The notes under the pieces are model-generated. The model searched no databases. It saw only the letters and a list, made by a program, of their open reading frames with translations, and had not been told where the DNA came from. Shown piece by piece: positions 62,144 through 64,000 of a stretch of 64,000 nt of DNA. The stretch lies in the NCBI GenBank assembly GCA_913776965.1, contig CAJYQL010000109.1, positions 1 to 64,000 on the forward strand, in the 5' to 3' direction. Every line of letters begins with the position of its first letter. Positions within the stretch are counted from its first letter, which is position 1. Origin of the DNA: an uncultured Xylophilus sp. (GTDB lineage Bacteria; Pseudomonadota; Gammaproteobacteria; Burkholderiales; Burkholderiaceae_C). The position numbers and the translations under genes are program-made.

Positions 62144-62528
62144 GGGGCTGCACTGGTTTCGACGTGGGTTCGGAATCGCTGTGGTGCATGTCGAGCTGAA
62201 TGCGCTCGTAAAACAGATTCAAACAAACTAACTGCAAACGACGAACGTTTCGCACTCGCCGCTTAATTGCCGGTGAGCCTTGCAACAGTTGGCCGATGGG
62301 CTGGGCAAGGGGGTACCGGGTAACCGGCGCCTCCCGGCTGCAAGGATAACTACATGGGCTGGCTCCGATCCGGGTACCTTGGGTCGGGGCGAGATTTAAG
62401 GGTACTGGCGGCCGGTAGAGCGTGCGACTGCGCGCTGCCGGTGGCGAGACTCAAATCAGACCGCTAAACATGTAGATCTGCGCGAGGAAGGCTTGCGGAC
62501 GCGGGTTCGAATCCCGCCAGCTCCACCA
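62144..62528 (+). ncRNA. ssrA: tmRNA (transfer-messenger RNA)
   Basis: A 385-nt RNA that rescues stalled ribosomes and tags the unfinished protein. The 5' end GGGGCTG pairs with the 3' CAGCTCC before ACCA, with one G-U pair. The T-arm GGGTTCGAATCCC is exact. The tag frame starts with resume codon GCA at 62235 and reads ANDERFALAA before TAA (62265-62267), a betaproteobacterial tag. It is one uninterrupted molecule, not the split two-piece form. It follows gph by 12 bp and ends 12 bp before a strong terminator. Confidence 0.97.
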
Positions 62529-62540
62529 CATCCTGCCCAA

Positions 62541-62572
62541 GGGCCGCCGTCACCGGCGGCCCTTTTGCTTTG
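62541..62572 (+). terminator. Rho-independent terminator after ssrA
   Basis: A perfect 9-bp stem GGGCCGCCG / CGGCGGCCC with a TCAC loop is followed by TTTTGCTTTG. It starts 13 bp after the tmRNA CCA end. Confidence 0.95.
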
Positions 62573-62596
62573 CTCATTCCATCAGCGGCGTACGCC

Positions 62597-63358
62597 ATGC
62601 AACTCCAGGACATTCTCTATTCGCAGGGTTTCGGCACCCGCCGCGTCTGTGCCGGGCTGGTGCAGCAGGGCTTCGTCGAGGTCTACCGGGAGCCGGATGC
62701 GCCGCCGGTGCGGGTGACCGATGCGGCTGCGTCCTTCGACCCGGACGGTCTGTGCCTGCGTGTGCAGGGCACCGACTGGGAGGTGCATGCGAAGGCCTAC
62801 CTGATGCTGCACAAGCCCGCCGGCACCGAGTGTTCGCAGAAGCCGTCCACCTATCCGAGCATCTACACCCTGCTGCCCGGTCCGTTGCGGCAGCGGCCGA
62901 CCAAGGGCGCGGTGCAGGGCGTGCAGGCGGTAGGCCGGCTCGACCAGGACACGACCGGGCTGCTGCTGCTCTCCGACGACGGGCAGTTCATCCACCGCAT
63001 GAGTTCTCCGCGCAAGCACCTGCCCAAGGTCTACGAGGTGGCGGCCAAGCATCCGGTGACGGCGGCGCAGGTGCAGAGGCTCTGCGAGGGCGTGGTGCTC
63101 GACGACGATCCGAAGCCGGTACGTGCTGCCGCCTGCGACATCGTCGGCGAACCCGGCGTGTCTCAGCACCTGCGCCTCACCCTGACCGAAGGCAAGTACC
63201 ACCAGGTCAAGCGCATGGTGGCGGCGGTCGGTAACCGGGTGGAAGGGCTGCACCGCTCGCGGATCGGCGCGCTGGCTCTACCGGACGATCTGCCGCCGGG
63301 CGGATGGCGCTGGCTGACTGCCGCCGACCTGGAAGCGCTGCGCCCGGTGCAGGCCTGA
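62597..63358 (+). CDS. rsuA: 16S rRNA pseudouridine synthase, RsuA family
   Basis: A 253-residue enzyme that isomerises a uridine in 16S rRNA (position 516 for RsuA). An S4-like N-terminus (MQLQDILYSQGFGTRRVCAGLVQQGFVEV) precedes the catalytic domain with GRLDQDTTGLLLLSDDG, where the first Asp is the nucleophile. HKPAGTECSQKP and LTLTEGKYHQVKRMVAAVGN follow. The latter is the usual third motif. ATG at 62597; no strong ribosome site, but an ATG nine codons earlier (62570) overlaps the ssrA terminator and is unlikely. RluE/RluF-type specificity cannot be excluded. Confidence 0.87.
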   Translation: MQLQDILYSQGFGTRRVCAGLVQQGFVEVYREPDAPPVRVTDAAASFDPDGLCLRVQGTDWEVHAKAYLMLHKPAGTECSQKPSTYPSIYTLLPGPLRQRPTKGAVQGVQAVGRLDQDTTGLLLLSDDGQFIHRMSSPRKHLPKVYEVAAKHPVTAAQVQRLCEGVVLDDDPKPVRAAACDIVGEPGVSQHLRLTLTEGKYHQVKRMVAAVGNRVEGLHRSRIGALALPDDLPPGGWRWLTAADLEALRPVQA

Positions 63359-63532
63359 CCGATCAGGGCGGCCGTTCAAGCCGTCGCGTCTGCCGGGATA
63401 TTCTGCAGCGCCGCGAGGGCCGCCGGTACACTCGACCGCTTCACCAGGGTGCCGCGCGCGCCCGTCCGGGGCCGGCGCCCGATCTCCCTGCCGTTCCTCC
63501 TCCTACTACGACCGCTTCCGATCACCAGACCG

Positions 63533-64000
63533 ATGCCGTTTTCCCGCTTTTCCCGACGCCATGCGCTCACGCTGTTTGCGGCCGCTGCCGCCGCATCGTC
63601 GGCCCACGCGCAGGCGCCTGTCCGCGGTCCTTCGCGGACCGCATCGCCGGCCGCCGACGGAGCGGCCGCAGCACCGGCGGCGCCCGCGCTGCGCCATCCG
63701 GTCTTCGTGCTCAATTCGCTCGATGCCAACGTGAGCGTGATCGACCCGGTCACCTGGACCGAAAAGGAGCGCATCCCCACCGGCAAGGAGCCGCACCACC
63801 TCTACCTCACGCCGGACGAGAAGTCGCTGATCGTCGCCAACGCGCTGTCGGATTCGCTGACCTTCCTCGACCCGCGGACCGCCGAGGTGCAGCGCACGGT
63901 GCGCGGCATCGTCGATCCGTACCAGCTGCAGTTCTCGCCCGACATGAAGTGGTTTGTGACCGCGGCCAACCGGCTCAACCACGTCGACATCTACCGCTGG
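63533..64000 (+). CDS. Secreted YVTN-type beta-propeller protein (3'-truncated by the window edge)
   Basis: The first 156 residues of a longer protein; the frame is open to the window end. Signal peptide about 1-27 with two adjacent Arg (SRRHALTLFAAAAAASSAHA), possibly Tat-dependent. A low-complexity Ala/Pro stretch follows, then propeller blades: HPVFVLNSLDANVSVIDPVTW, then IPTGKEPHHLYLTPDEKSLIVANALSDSLTFLD and VDPYQLQFSPDMKWFVTAANR. This pattern fits YncE/YVTN-repeat periplasmic proteins, sometimes metal- or cytochrome-associated. No ribosome site stronger than agacc is seen before the ATG. Function unknown until the rest is read. Confidence 0.75.
   Translation, partial: MPFSRFSRRHALTLFAAAAAASSAHAQAPVRGPSRTASPAADGAAAAPAAPALRHPVFVLNSLDANVSVIDPVTWTEKERIPTGKEPHHLYLTPDEKSLIVANALSDSLTFLDPRTAEVQRTVRGIVDPYQLQFSPDMKWFVTAANRLNHVDIYRW

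Overview
The window is a high-GC chromosomal segment from a betaproteobacterium, most likely order Burkholderiales and close to family Comamonadaceae. Four things support this: the tmRNA tag reads ANDERFALAA; gyrA, serC, pheA, tyrA, an aroA-cmk fusion, rpsA, ihfB, lapA and lapB lie in the order typical of Burkholderiales; many genes are hydantoinase, TRAP-transporter or RND-efflux genes; and a short dispersed repeat with a GCTAT...TAGC foot recurs throughout. The genus cannot be fixed from the sequence alone.

Layout. 1-1.7 kb: the end of an aliphatic-sulfonate-type ABC permease, its ATPase and a small molybdate-binding Mop protein. 2-4.4 kb: serine acetyltransferase, an FMN reductase and a membrane protein. 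4.4-9.4 kb: a catabolic unit of TRAP transporter (M, Q, P subunits) and an aldolase-like protein, with a divergent XRE-cupin regulator and a nested palindromic operator between them. 9.6-11.9 kb: a chemoreceptor gene broken by two frameshifts, then an orphan lipoprotein. 12-14.3 kb: a TctD/TctE-like two-component pair. 14.3-17.8 kb: modE/modA/modB (no modC) and xdhC, a molybdenum module. 17.8-19.8 kb: an RNase H-like gene, uppP and a small membrane protein. 19.9-27.2 kb: a CzcICBA-type heavy-metal efflux locus with two unrecognised small periplasmic or membrane proteins. 27.3-31.0 kb: creD-creB-creC. 31.1-32.8 kb: an MFS exporter and crcB. 32.9-41.1 kb: a TRAP transporter, a small unknown protein, a MarR-like regulator and a 1240-residue hydantoinase/5-oxoprolinase. 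41.1-47.4 kb: a six-gene Mrp/Pha cation/proton antiporter. 47.5-59.8 kb: comEA-like, lapB-lapA-ihfB-rpsA and the aromatic/serine/gyrA cluster. 60-64 kb: an OmpA-family protein, ubiG, gph, ssrA, a pseudouridine synthase and the start of a beta-propeller protein.

How the parts fit. The two TRAP clusters each look like self-contained uptake-plus-catabolism units with their own regulator. mop, modEAB and xdhC all serve molybdenum handling. The metal-efflux locus runs directly into the envelope-stress creDBC genes.

The most unusual observations are these. A ~55-bp dispersed repeat sits in-frame inside a histidine kinase and inside AroA, supplies the stop codon of an MFS gene, and lies between three convergent gene pairs. 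The XRE operator is a 15-bp inverted repeat whose arms are themselves palindromes. The aldolase-like protein lacks the catalytic glutamate. modC is missing. The czc locus carries two uncharacterised accessory genes.
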